Shown here piece by piece: positions 16,571 to 24,697 of a DNA stretch of 64,000 nt; positions within the stretch are counted from its first letter, which is position 1; each line of letters begins with the position of its first letter. Under the pieces are notes generated by a model. The model saw nothing but the letters and a program-made list of their open reading frames with translations. It was not told the origin of the DNA and searched no databases. The position numbers and the translations under genes were made by a program. This stretch comes from Hyphomicrobiales bacterium (lineage in GTDB: Bacteria > Pseudomonadota > Alphaproteobacteria > Rhizobiales > Phreatobacteraceae), in NCBI GenBank assembly GCA_017304475.1, contig JAFKKV010000020.1:62001-126000 (forward strand), read 5' to 3'.

Positions 16571-17401
16571 TCACTGCCCCCGGCCCGACCGGATGAAGCG
16601 CCGGAGCTCGGCTGCGACCCGCTCGGGCGCTTCCATCAGGATCGAGTGTTTCAGACCGTCCAGGATCACCAGCTCGGAGACGGGCAGCAGATCGTGGATG
16701 ATCTTGTTCAGCCGCGGATTGCAGGCACCGTCGAGTTCGCCGGTCAGCACCAGCGAAGGCGCGCTGACCTCGTGGAGCCAGGGCGCCATTTCCGTCTCCG
16801 CATAGATATGGAAGACGTTCAGGAAGACCGCCGCACTCATCCCGGTGATCTGGGCCAGGCGGGCCGCGACGATATCGGGATTGGCCTTGGCGAAATCGTC
16901 GGTGTACCAGCGGTTCACCAGGGTGGAGAGAATGTTCGGAATGCCGTCGCGCTCCATGGCGGCGACCACGCCGCGCACCTTGGCGCTGTCGTCCTCGGTA
17001 CGCGCGGCGGCCGTCGACAACAGTCCCAGCGTCTTGACCCGGTCGGGAAACCGGCGCGCATAGGCCGGGCCGATCATGCCGCCGAGCGAATGGCCGGCGA
17101 AATGCGCCTGTTCGATGCCGAGCCTGGCCCGCAGCGCTTCGAGATCGGCGACCAGGGCGTCCAGGCCGAAGGGACCATCCGGTAGCGGCGAGACGCCGTG
17201 GCCCCTGAGGTCGTAGGAAATGCACTGGAAGTCGGCCTTCAGGTGGCCGACGATCCGGTCCCAGGTGGCGTGCGAGGCGCCGATGCCGTGAATGAGAAAC
17301 AGGGCTTCGCCTTCGCCTGCCGTCCAATGGGCGCAGTCGATCGCGCCAGGCAGGTCGTCGAGGTGTCCGTCCGTCTTGCTCGTGGTTGTCCCGCTGGTCA
17401 T
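16571..17401 (-). CDS. Alpha/beta-fold hydrolase, first gene of catabolic cluster
   Basis: This 276-residue hydrolase has FLIHGIGASHATW (about 35-47), nucleophile serine in GHSLGGM, and a His in GLKHSILME near the C-terminus. It is a paralogue of the hydrolase at 14320-15096, sharing the SYDLRGHG and TLGLLS/A-AARTE blocks. It is the promoter-proximal gene of the cluster hydrolase, FAD monooxygenase, tautomerase, hydrolase, LysR. A ring-opening or lactone-hydrolysis role is inferred from the neighbours. Confidence 0.9.
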   Translation of the reverse strand: MTSGTTTSKTDGHLDDLPGAIDCAHWTAGEGEALFLIHGIGASHATWDRIVGHLKADFQCISYDLRGHGVSPLPDGPFGLDALVADLEALRARLGIEQAHFAGHSLGGMIGPAYARRFPDRVKTLGLLSTAAARTEDDSAKVRGVVAAMERDGIPNILSTLVNRWYTDDFAKANPDIVAARLAQITGMSAAVFLNVFHIYAETEMAPWLHEVSAPSLVLTGELDGACNPRLNKIIHDLLPVSELVILDGLKHSILMEAPERVAAELRRFIRSGRGQ

Positions 17402-17478
17402 CCCGCTTCCCTGCTTCGTCTCGCGGCGCTCGATTGGCCGATCCAGGGTGACTATGCGGGGTGGGTTGAGGCATCGGT

Positions 17479-17600
17479 CAAATCGATAATTTCAATTCCA
17501 TATTCGTTTATTTTGATGGCATGAACCAACATGGCGCGGCTGTTGAAATTCGTGTTCACCCATCAGAAAAATCGAACTTGTCATGAAAATTATCGATTTG
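17479..17600. promoter_or_regulatory. Paired inverted 14-bp sites in divergent control region
   Basis: CAAATCGATAATTT at 17479-17492 is repeated exactly in inverted orientation at 17587-17600, 108 bases centre to centre. Each copy has an ATCGAT core. The block between is AT-rich, unlike its surroundings, and lies between the minus-strand hydrolase start (17401) and the plus-strand ABC transporter start (17861). This looks like two operators for one dimeric regulator acting with DNA looping or on two divergent promoters. The regulator is not proven; the cluster's LysR gene is one candidate. Otherwise 17402-17860 holds no convincing gene. Confidence 0.65.
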
Positions 17601-17860
17601 CTTTGTGAAGGCCATTTGCTCTCATGACCGGGCAAACAGCGGCGGACATCCACGAAAGCTCAGATTTTCCAAGGCTTCACACCCAGGATGCTGCCGGAAG
17701 GCGTCACGTCGGCGCTTGGCTGGCGAGGCGCGCAACAAGGGGCATTGGGCCCATGGCCGGTCGACCCGCGAGCGCTGCCCCATCACCCGCAGGGATGCGA
17801 AATGCACATCAGGAACGGATCCGGCCCGCGCTGGCCGAACGCAAAGAGACAGAACAGCCC

Positions 17861-19114
17861 ATGACGGTAAAGCTCGAGGCCAGCAGGCTGTTCAAGGTTT
17901 ATGGCACCCATCCCGCCGAGGCGATCGAACTCGCGCGCCAAGGGCTTCCATCCCGCGAGATCCTGCAGAAAACCCATAAGGTCCTGGCGGTCTCCGATGT
18001 CTCGCTCGCCGTCCGCGAAGGCGAGATCTTCACCATTATGGGCCTGTCCGGCTCTGGAAAGTCGACGCTGGTGCGCTGCCTCAACCGGCTGGTCGAGCCG
18101 TCGGCAGGCGCCATTCTCATCGATGGCGAGGATATCGCCGCTGTCTCGCCGGCCCGCCTCAGGGAGATCCGGCGGACCAAGATCGCCATGGTGTTCCAGA
18201 ACTTCGCGCTGCTGCCGCACAAATCGGTGCTGGAAAATGTCGAATTCGGTCTCTACCTGCGTGGCGAGCCGGCCGCGCCCCGCCGGACCAAGGCGCTCGA
18301 GGCGATCGAACGGGTCGGCCTGTCCGAATGGATCGACCGGCGCCCCGAAAATCTCAGCGGCGGCATGAAGCAGCGGGTCGGGCTCGCCCGTGCCCTCGCC
18401 AACGATCCGGATATCCTGCTGATGGACGAGCCGTTCAGCGCGCTCGACCCATTGATCCGCGCCGACCTGCAGAACGCCCTGCTCAAGCTGCAGCGCGACA
18501 TCAAGAAAACCATCGTCTTCATCACCCACGACTTCCACGAAGCGGTGAAGCTCAGCGACCGCGTGGCGATCATGCGCGAGGGCCGCTTCGTCCAGGTCGG
18601 CACCCCGCAGGAGATCGTGCTTCGCCCTGTCGATGATTACGTCGCGAACTTCGCACGCGATCTCGATCGGTCGAAAATGCTCTGTGCCGGCGATATCGCC
18701 CATATGCGCATCCCGCTCGTGGCCGCCGATCTGTCGGCGAGCGAGGTGCTGGATCGGTTGCGCAAGGGCGACAAGGCCCATGCTCTCGTCGTCGACGCGC
18801 AGCGCATGCCGCTCGGCTATGTCTGCCGGCAGGAACTGGCCAATGCCGGAGGCGGCCTGGCCGGCCGGACGGTCGCGGCCTATCAGCACGACACCGTCGT
18901 CTCGGCCGCCGGTTCCTCCGTTCTGACCACCCTGTTTCCCTCGTTCGAACAGCGCCTTCCCGTCGCGATCCTCGACGGCCATGGCCGCGCCATCGGCGCC
19001 ATGGATGCGAGCGACGTGCTCATGCAGCTCAGCGACATGGCCGAAGGACGGCCGCGGCGCGTCCTGCCCGCCGCCGGCGGTTCCATCGAACCGGCAAGTT
19101 CCAAGAGCGTTTGA
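17861..19114 (+). CDS. Glycine betaine/proline-type ABC transporter ATP-binding protein (ProV-like)
   Basis: The start is placed at ATG 17861, giving 417 residues beginning MTVKLEASRLFKVYG as in ProV/OpuAA; the frame is open further upstream but looks non-coding. It has Walker A GLSGSGKST, Q-loop VFQNF, signature LSGGMKQRVGLARAL, Walker B ILLMDEPFSALD and switch His THD. The region from about residue 285 on is a weak CBS-like regulatory extension as in ProV. It forms a transporter with the next two genes. The substrate is likely a quaternary amine or a related compound. Confidence 0.92.
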   Translation: MTVKLEASRLFKVYGTHPAEAIELARQGLPSREILQKTHKVLAVSDVSLAVREGEIFTIMGLSGSGKSTLVRCLNRLVEPSAGAILIDGEDIAAVSPARLREIRRTKIAMVFQNFALLPHKSVLENVEFGLYLRGEPAAPRRTKALEAIERVGLSEWIDRRPENLSGGMKQRVGLARALANDPDILLMDEPFSALDPLIRADLQNALLKLQRDIKKTIVFITHDFHEAVKLSDRVAIMREGRFVQVGTPQEIVLRPVDDYVANFARDLDRSKMLCAGDIAHMRIPLVAADLSASEVLDRLRKGDKAHALVVDAQRMPLGYVCRQELANAGGGLAGRTVAAYQHDTVVSAAGSSVLTTLFPSFEQRLPVAILDGHGRAIGAMDASDVLMQLSDMAEGRPRRVLPAAGGSIEPASSKSV

Positions 19115-19126
19115 AGGCTGTCCACG

Positions 19127-20038
19127 ATGCACCGGCTCCCCAGTGAGTATTTCCTGCCGATCGACAAGCTGATCCAGGGCTTCGTCGACTGGCTCGTCTA
19201 TGAGTGGCGCCCGGCCTTCCAGGCGATGCGCTGGCCGATCGCGCAAGTGATGAACGCCGTCCTCGACTTCACGCTCTACCTGCCGTTCTGGTCGGTGATC
19301 CTGTTTTTCGCGCTGCTCGGCTGGCGCTTCGCCGGCGCGTGGCACGGCCTGTTCTGCGCCGTCTCCTTCACCCTCATCGCCTTCATGGGGCTGTGGGACG
19401 AGGCCATGATGTCGCTCTCCATCCTGCTCACCGCCGTCTCGTTCTGCCTCATCGTCGGCATTCCCTTAGGCATTGCCGCGGCCCGCAGCGACCGGTTCTG
19501 GTCGGCGATCCGGCCGATCCTCGACCTGATGCAGACGACGCCCTCCTTCGTCTATCTGGTACCGGTGGTCATGCTTTTCGGCATCGGCACGGTGCCCGGC
19601 ATCATCGCCACCATCGTGTTCTCCATGCCGCCGATCATCCGCCTGACCAATCTCGGCATTCGCCAGGTGCCGGCCGATGCGGTCGAGGCGGGCGAGGCCT
19701 TCGGCGCCACCGAGTGGCAGGCGCTCGTCAAGATCCGGCTGCCGCTGGCGCTGCCCTCGATCCTGGCAGGCCTGAACCAGACCTTGCTGATGGCCCTGGT
19801 GATGAGCGTCATCATCGCCATGATCGGCGCCGAAGGTCTCGGCCTCACCGTGCTGCGTGGCATCGGCGCGCTCGATGTCGGCCTTGCCGGCATCGGCGGC
19901 CTGTCGATCGTGCTGCTCGCCATCAGCCTCGACCGGATCACCCAGGGCCTGGTCCAGCGCACGAGCCGCAGCCGGACCTCACGTCCGTCGGCTGAGACCA
20001 CGCCCAGCTTCACGCCGGCCGAAGCCGGCGCCCACTGA
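19127..20038 (+). CDS. Glycine betaine/proline-type ABC transporter permease (ProW-like)
   Basis: This 303-residue inner-membrane permease has at least six hydrophobic segments. The transport coupling loop is EAGEAFGATEWQALVKIRLPLALPSI, containing the EAA motif. The block MQTTPSFVYLVPVVMLFGIG is diagnostic for the ProW/OpuAB family. The gene is 12 bases after the ATPase gene. The polar C-terminal tail (about 275-303) is not conserved in appearance. Confidence 0.93.
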   Translation: MHRLPSEYFLPIDKLIQGFVDWLVYEWRPAFQAMRWPIAQVMNAVLDFTLYLPFWSVILFFALLGWRFAGAWHGLFCAVSFTLIAFMGLWDEAMMSLSILLTAVSFCLIVGIPLGIAAARSDRFWSAIRPILDLMQTTPSFVYLVPVVMLFGIGTVPGIIATIVFSMPPIIRLTNLGIRQVPADAVEAGEAFGATEWQALVKIRLPLALPSILAGLNQTLLMALVMSVIIAMIGAEGLGLTVLRGIGALDVGLAGIGGLSIVLLAISLDRITQGLVQRTSRSRTSRPSAETTPSFTPAEAGAH

Positions 20039-20104
20039 TCGCAGATAAGACTGAACCGGGTTTGCCTTCGTAACCGGCTCGGCAGTCCAAGAGGGGAATT
20101 TCAC

Positions 20105-21151
20105 ATGGATAAACGGTCATTTCTGAAGCAGTCGCTCGGGGTGTTGTCGGGCGCGGCGATCGCCGCCGGGACCGGCGGACAGGTCATCGCGCAGGCGGGA
20201 TTGCCGGGCGCCGGCCGCACGGTGATGCCGGCCCGACCGAACTGGGACTCCTTCTGGTTCGGCCAGAAGATCGTCGACATCGGCATGGCGCAGCTCGGCT
20301 ACAAGGTCGAGGCGCCCAAGACCCTGGCGCCTGCGGCGATCTTCACCTCGATCGCGCGCGGCGACCTCATGTACAGCGTCGACACCATCCTGCCCAACCA
20401 TGCCGATCTCTACGCCCGCACCGTCGAGCAGGTGATGCCGGTCGGCCCGGTCATGGATCCGGGCACGGTGCAGGGTTACATGGTCGACAAGGTCACCGCC
20501 GACAAACACAATATTCGCTATCTCGAAGATCTCGCGAAGCCCGAGATCGCCGCGCTGTTCGACCAGAACGGCGACGGCCGCGCCGACATGATCGGTCCAT
20601 CAGCGACCTGGAGCGGCTCGTCCGCCGTCGCCCTCAACCACATCAAGTCGCTGGGTCTCGAAAAGACCGTCAATCTGGTGCAAGGCGAATATACCACGCT
20701 CGCCGCCGACGCGGTTGGCCGGTTCGCCGCCGGCAAGCCGATCCTGCTCTACACGTGGTACCCGAACCCGACCACGATGAAGCTCAAGCCCGGCCGCGAC
20801 CTGGTCTGGCTGGAGCTGAAGACCGTCTCGCTGCCGGGCGACCAGATGAGCACCTACAAGCCGATGCCCGACGTCGAGGGCTGCGCCTCCAACCCCTGCA
20901 ATATCGGCTGGCTGCCGACGGTCTATTACATCGCGGTCAACCGCCGCTGGGCGGCCGAGAACCCGGCGGCGCTGACCTTCTTCAAGCTGGTCAAGATGCA
21001 CCTGAACGATCGCGCCGAACAGAATGCCCGGATGCTCGCCGGCGAGAACCGCGAGCCCGACATCGAGCGCCATGCGAGGGAATGGATCAAGACCAATCAG
21101 GAACGGTTCGACAGCTGGATCCGGGCCGCGACGGCGGCGGCAAGAGGCTGA
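20105..21151 (+). CDS. Glycine betaine/proline-type substrate-binding protein (ProX-like)
   Basis: This 348-residue periplasmic receptor of the OpuAC/ProX fold has the N-terminal MDKRSFLKQSLGVLSGAAIA, a Tat-like signal with KR-x-FLK, cut near ALA-like QVIAQA. The mature part has NWDSFWFGQKIVDIGMAQLG, like E. coli ProX, with several Trp/Tyr residues that in the family form the aromatic cage for quaternary ammonium groups (WDSFWFG, YTWYPNP). A GC-rich hairpin follows the stop. The gene completes a ProVWX-like operon. Confidence 0.92.
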   Translation: MDKRSFLKQSLGVLSGAAIAAGTGGQVIAQAGLPGAGRTVMPARPNWDSFWFGQKIVDIGMAQLGYKVEAPKTLAPAAIFTSIARGDLMYSVDTILPNHADLYARTVEQVMPVGPVMDPGTVQGYMVDKVTADKHNIRYLEDLAKPEIAALFDQNGDGRADMIGPSATWSGSSAVALNHIKSLGLEKTVNLVQGEYTTLAADAVGRFAAGKPILLYTWYPNPTTMKLKPGRDLVWLELKTVSLPGDQMSTYKPMPDVEGCASNPCNIGWLPTVYYIAVNRRWAAENPAALTFFKLVKMHLNDRAEQNARMLAGENREPDIERHAREWIKTNQERFDSWIRAATAAARG

Positions 21152-21156
21152 GCCAA

Positions 21157-21186
21157 GGCGGCGGCCGGCACCGGCCGCCGCTTTCC
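21157..21186 (+). terminator. GC-rich stem-loop after proX-like gene
   Basis: GCGGCGGCCGG and CCGGCCGCCGC (21158-21181) form a stem of about 11 bp with a very short loop, followed by CTTTCCC. It lies 6 bases after the receptor gene stop and is consistent with an intrinsic terminator ending the transporter operon. Confidence 0.6.
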
Positions 21187-21381
21187 CTCGACAAAGGGCC
21201 ATGAACGACGGCCGGTGGTGCGGGCCGTTTCGCCGTGTCGCACGGGGCCACCGCGGGATCCTCCCCGGAGGCCGCCGAAGGCTCCGCGGCATCGACGGAC
21301 GGTTCGGCAGGTCCCAGCCCGATGCCGCGCGAGCCGATGGTCTTCGACCGCCCGGGTCGTGATGCCGAACCTCGCATCGCC

Positions 21382-21762
21382 TCAGGCGAATTGCGCGATG
21401 CCATTGCCGACCGACCAATTCTCTTTCGCGGCCTCGAGAACCACCACGAACACGTCCTCCTTGCGGATGCCCGGGTTCTCGCCGAGCAGTTCGACGATCC
21501 GCCGGAACAGCGCTTTCTTCTGGTCAGGCGTACGGGTGTTGAACACGGTGATCTGAATATAGACGAGATCATCGCTCCGGCTGATGCCGAAGCAGGATGC
21601 GCCATAGCGGAAATTCGTGGCGTCATGCTCCCTGATGGTCATGAAATGGTCGTCTTCGGGCACATCGAGCGCCTCGCGCATGGCGCGGTAGAGGCTATCG
21701 AAGATCGCCTGGCGATAGGCTTCCGGCTTTCCGGCGCGCAGTGAGATGTTGAGCAGCGGCAT
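21382..21762 (-). CDS. Tautomerase-superfamily protein (126 residues)
   Basis: This 126-residue protein begins MPLLNISLRAGKPEAYRQAI, giving an N-terminal Pro after Met removal. It continues with the second unit ITVFNTRTPDQKKALFRRIVELL. Length and pattern match the Tautomerase_2 type, in which two beta-alpha-beta units are fused. The reaction is unknown. The gene is convergent with the transporter operon and divergent from a LysR gene (start 21858), which probably regulates it. Confidence 0.85.
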   Translation of the reverse strand: MPLLNISLRAGKPEAYRQAIFDSLYRAMREALDVPEDDHFMTIREHDATNFRYGASCFGISRSDDLVYIQITVFNTRTPDQKKALFRRIVELLGENPGIRKEDVFVVVLEAAKENWSVGNGIAQFA

Positions 21763-21857
21763 GGGAGACCTTTCAATTTCTGTCCTCGCTCAAGGTTAGA
21801 TGCCGCTCCATTATTTTGGTATAGGATGGATTTTGATATCAGCTATTTCAGTTGGAA

Positions 21858-22715
21858 ATGATGGAACAGCCCCTCGACCTGGATGCCGTCAGGGCCTTCA
21901 TTCGCATTGCCGAACTCGGCAGCTTCACCCGCGCGGCCGAGGCCATGCGGACGACGCAGGGCGCGGTCAGCCTGAAGCTGCAGCGGCTCGAAGACCGGCT
22001 CGGCTGCCGGCTGCTGGACCGGACGCCCCGCTATGTCGAGCTGTCGGCGCGAGGCGCGGCCTTCCTCGACCACGCCCGCGAGCTCCTGGCCGTCCATGAT
22101 CGCGCGCTCACCCTGTTTGCCGGCGCCCGGCAGCGCCTCACCATCGGCATCAGCGACCATGTCGCGGGGCCGGAACTACCCGCCCTGATCGCCCGCATGA
22201 ACGCCCAGGACCCGCAGCTGCTGATCGAGATCCGCATCGGATCGTCGGGCGACCTGTTGCAGAGCTTCGACCGGCGGGAACTCGACACCGTGATCGTCCG
22301 CCTGCATGCCGGGCGCAATGACGGGGACATTCTGGCGGATGAAAAATTCGGCTGGTTCGCCGCGCCCGGCTGGCAGCATCGCGCCGACGAGCCCCTGCCG
22401 ATGGCGACCCTGGCCGAGCCCTGCGGCGTGCGGGTGATGGCCGGCCGGCTTCTGGATGAGGCCGGCGTGCCCTGGACGGAAGTCTTCGTCGGCGGCGGCG
22501 TTGCCGCGGTTGCCGCGGCCGTCATGGCAGGCCTCGGCGTCGCCGCTTTGGCGCCGCGCATGCTGCCCTTCGGCGCCGTCGATGTCGGCCGCAGGCTCGG
22601 GCTGCCCGATTTGCCGCGCCTGCCGGTCCTGCTGCACTCGCGGGTCAAGGACGGCCGGCCGCGCGATGCGCTGGCAGCCCTGTCGGCCGCCTTCCGGAAT
22701 GCGGTACGCGGCTAG
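21858..22715 (+). CDS. LysR-family transcriptional regulator
   Basis: This protein of about 285 residues has the N-terminal LTTR helix-turn-helix LGSFTRAAEAMRTTQGAVSL. Several starts are possible (TTG 21852, ATG 21858, ATG 21861), with no strong ribosome site deciding between them. The ligand-binding domain is slightly short. It is divergent from the 126-residue tautomerase gene, the classical LTTR target layout. The intervening 95 bases are AT-rich and contain TGATATCA at 21834-21841. Confidence 0.9.
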   Translation: MMEQPLDLDAVRAFIRIAELGSFTRAAEAMRTTQGAVSLKLQRLEDRLGCRLLDRTPRYVELSARGAAFLDHARELLAVHDRALTLFAGARQRLTIGISDHVAGPELPALIARMNAQDPQLLIEIRIGSSGDLLQSFDRRELDTVIVRLHAGRNDGDILADEKFGWFAAPGWQHRADEPLPMATLAEPCGVRVMAGRLLDEAGVPWTEVFVGGGVAAVAAAVMAGLGVAALAPRMLPFGAVDVGRRLGLPDLPRLPVLLHSRVKDGRPRDALAALSAAFRNAVRG

Positions 22716-22974
22716 CGCCCTCTGGCGAAGCCGCGCGTCGTTCTCGGCGACCGGACACGACGAGCCGCGGATGGTCCAGCTTTCATAGCTTGGCATCAGC
22801 TGGCCGGGGGCATCGAGGGATCCGAGATCCCCTTCGATCTCGTCTCCGGTGCGGCCGAAAACCGGCGAGCCGCGGCGGGGACGGAAAAACCGCCCGGCAA
22901 GCCGGCCGAATTCTCCCTTGTGACGCAAATGTCGCCCGGATCCGCCAGGGATCCCGCCCCGCCCCATGCCTTAC

Positions 22975-23613
22975 TCAATAGGCCACCGTGAACCGAACCC
23001 GGCTATGCGCCGGCCGCTCCGCTTCATCCAGCAGCGCCACCGCCAGATCCTCCATCGAAATCGCCGAATGGCCGGCGGCATCGACCAGCAATTCATCCTT
23101 GCCCAACCGGTAGTGGCCGGTGCGGGTGCCCGGCTGCAGCAAAGCCGGCGGGCTGAGATAGGTCCAGTCGACCGATGGCGCGGCCCGGCAGGTTTCGAGC
23201 TGGCGGGCGCAGGCCAGCGCGAGGGCGCGGATCGCGGCGGGAAAGTCGGGGTTGTCGATGACGGTGGCGCCGCCGCCGCCCGGCACGGCGAGGCTCGCGG
23301 CACCGCCGACCAGCAGCAGCCGGACGCCGGTTTCGGCAAGGCCGGCCAGCAAAGCCCTGGTGGTCGTCACCAGTTCCTCCTCCTGCCCCGGCACCGGCCG
23401 GGTGGCGCTGATGACCAGGTCCTGGCCCCGGCTCAGCCGCACCACGTCGGCGATCGCGCTGGCATCGCCGACCCGCGTTTCGGCGCCGGCGGGAAGCCCC
23501 GACAGGCGCGCGGCATTGCGGGCGACCGCGACCACCTCATGGCCGCGCGCCATGGCTTCCGCGACCACCCGCGAGCCGACGCTGCCGGCCCCTCCGAACA
23601 CTGTCACGCGCAT
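22975..23613 (-). CDS. NAD(P)H-binding oxidoreductase (atypical SDR)
   Basis: This 212-residue protein starts at ATG 23613 with MRVTVFGGAGSVGSRVVAEA, an extended-Rossmann glycine motif GGAGSVG. It has no classical YxxxK site, so it belongs to the NmrA/SDR_a5-like group of dehydrogenase or sensor proteins. It follows the zinc-ribbon/MBL gene on the same strand, with a 116-base gap. Substrate unknown. Confidence 0.88.
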   Translation of the reverse strand: MRVTVFGGAGSVGSRVVAEAMARGHEVVAVARNAARLSGLPAGAETRVGDASAIADVVRLSRGQDLVISATRPVPGQEEELVTTTRALLAGLAETGVRLLLVGGAASLAVPGGGGATVIDNPDFPAAIRALALACARQLETCRAAPSVDWTYLSPPALLQPGTRTGHYRLGKDELLVDAAGHSAISMEDLAVALLDEAERPAHSRVRFTVAY

Positions 23614-23729
23614 GATCAGGCACTTTCTCGTTGGAGACAAAAAAGACGGCACGGCCGATCGCGCGGGCGCATGGCCCGCGACGGCTTGCCGCAATGGCGG
23701 AAGGCGGCGAGAGCCGCCGAGGACTTGGA

Positions 23730-24554
23730 TCAGACGAGGTCGCCGCGATGGTCCATGGCGACCGCCGGCCCGTGGATGTGGCGTTGCACCGAGCGTTCGA
23801 CCGCCGCCTTGGCGTCGCGCTCGATGTCGCCGCGGCCCCAGAAGGCCGAATGCAGCGCGTCGAAATCGAGCGCCTGGAAGCGCCCGCCGATCCGTTCGAC
23901 CTCGGCGGCCGGCAGCGGCGCGTAATTCGGATAGGACCACATGAATGACACGTGCCGCCGGTCCCAGGTGACCAGCACGGTGTCGCCGACCAGCACGGTG
24001 CGCCGCTCTTCCAGATGCAGCACCGAACTGCCGGGAAAATGCCCGCCGAAACGGTGCAGCGACACGCCGGGCAGCACGGCCCTGGTCTCGCCCGACCAGA
24101 ACTCCAGGCTCGGATCGGGGTCGACCACCCACTGCCTGTCGGCCTCGTGCACCAGAACAGGGCAATCGAAGGTGCGGCCCCACCTGGCCATGGTGCTGTA
24201 GAAATGCGGGTGCGAAATAGCCACCGCCTGGATCCCGCCGAACGAGCGGATGATCTCGATCGTCGCGTCGTCGAGGAAGCTGATGCAGTCCCACAACACA
24301 TTGCCATGCGGCGTGATCGCCAGGAAGGCGCGCTGGCCAATGGCGAATTGCGGCATGGACACGATGGCGTAGAGGCCGGGCGCCACCTTGCGGAAGGCGT
24401 TGAACCGGCCGACCGCCATCTCCTCCGGCGTCACCCATTCCTGGCCGGCCCTCGGCACGAATTGCCGGTCGTCCTCGCAGATGATGCAATGGGCGGGCGG
24501 CGTGGCGCTCTCCGGATGCTGGACCCCGCAGGCCTTGCACAGAAATTTCGGCAT
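23730..24554 (-). CDS. MBL-fold protein with N-terminal zinc ribbon
   Basis: This 274-residue protein starts at ATG 24554. Residues 1-32 form a small zinc ribbon (CKACG...CIICED). The remainder is a metallo-beta-lactamase-like fold with ISHPHFYSTMARW where a typical HxHxDH would be, so the metal site is degenerate. It also has HRFGGHFPGSSVLHLEERR and DTVLVTWDRRHVSFMWSYPN. A hydrolase or non-enzymatic role cannot be decided. It is divergent from the LysR gene at 24698 and shares its control region. Confidence 0.82.
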   Translation of the reverse strand: MPKFLCKACGVQHPESATPPAHCIICEDDRQFVPRAGQEWVTPEEMAVGRFNAFRKVAPGLYAIVSMPQFAIGQRAFLAITPHGNVLWDCISFLDDATIEIIRSFGGIQAVAISHPHFYSTMARWGRTFDCPVLVHEADRQWVVDPDPSLEFWSGETRAVLPGVSLHRFGGHFPGSSVLHLEERRTVLVGDTVLVTWDRRHVSFMWSYPNYAPLPAAEVERIGGRFQALDFDALHSAFWGRGDIERDAKAAVERSVQRHIHGPAVAMDHRGDLV

Positions 24555-24635
24555 GATGTCTTGCCCTCCCTGGCCGATATCGAACGCGGGACCTGCCGAA
24601 ACAGATGCCTCGCGGCGTGTGACCGAGCTAATTGC

Positions 24636-24653
24636 TTGTCGCTTGTGAGACAA
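24636..24653. promoter_or_regulatory. Inverted repeat TTGTC-N8-GACAA
   Basis: It lies in the divergent region between the MBL-fold gene and the LysR gene. Imperfect symmetry extends outwards (ATTGC at 24631, GCAAT at 24657-24661). It may be a second regulator site or part of the minus-strand promoter. Weak support. Confidence 0.35.
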
Positions 24654-24676
24654 TGTGCAATCCAGAGCACTCACCC

Positions 24677-24691
24677 TTCACCAGTGGTGAA
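24677..24691. promoter_or_regulatory. LysR-type operator TTCACC-N3-GGTGAA (site 1)
   Basis: This perfect 15-bp palindrome contains the T-N11-A signature of LysR binding sites. It ends six bases before the LysR start codon and would cover its ribosome site or early transcript, so autorepression is likely. The same palindrome occurs at 25623-25637, directly after the LysR gene. Confidence 0.7.
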
Positions 24692-24697
24692 CAACGC

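Noticed and set aside
17624..17860. N-terminal extension of the ProV-like ATPase
   Set aside because: The frame is open, but the translated part lacks family similarity, and the family N-terminus (MTVKLEASRLFKVYG) starts at 17861.
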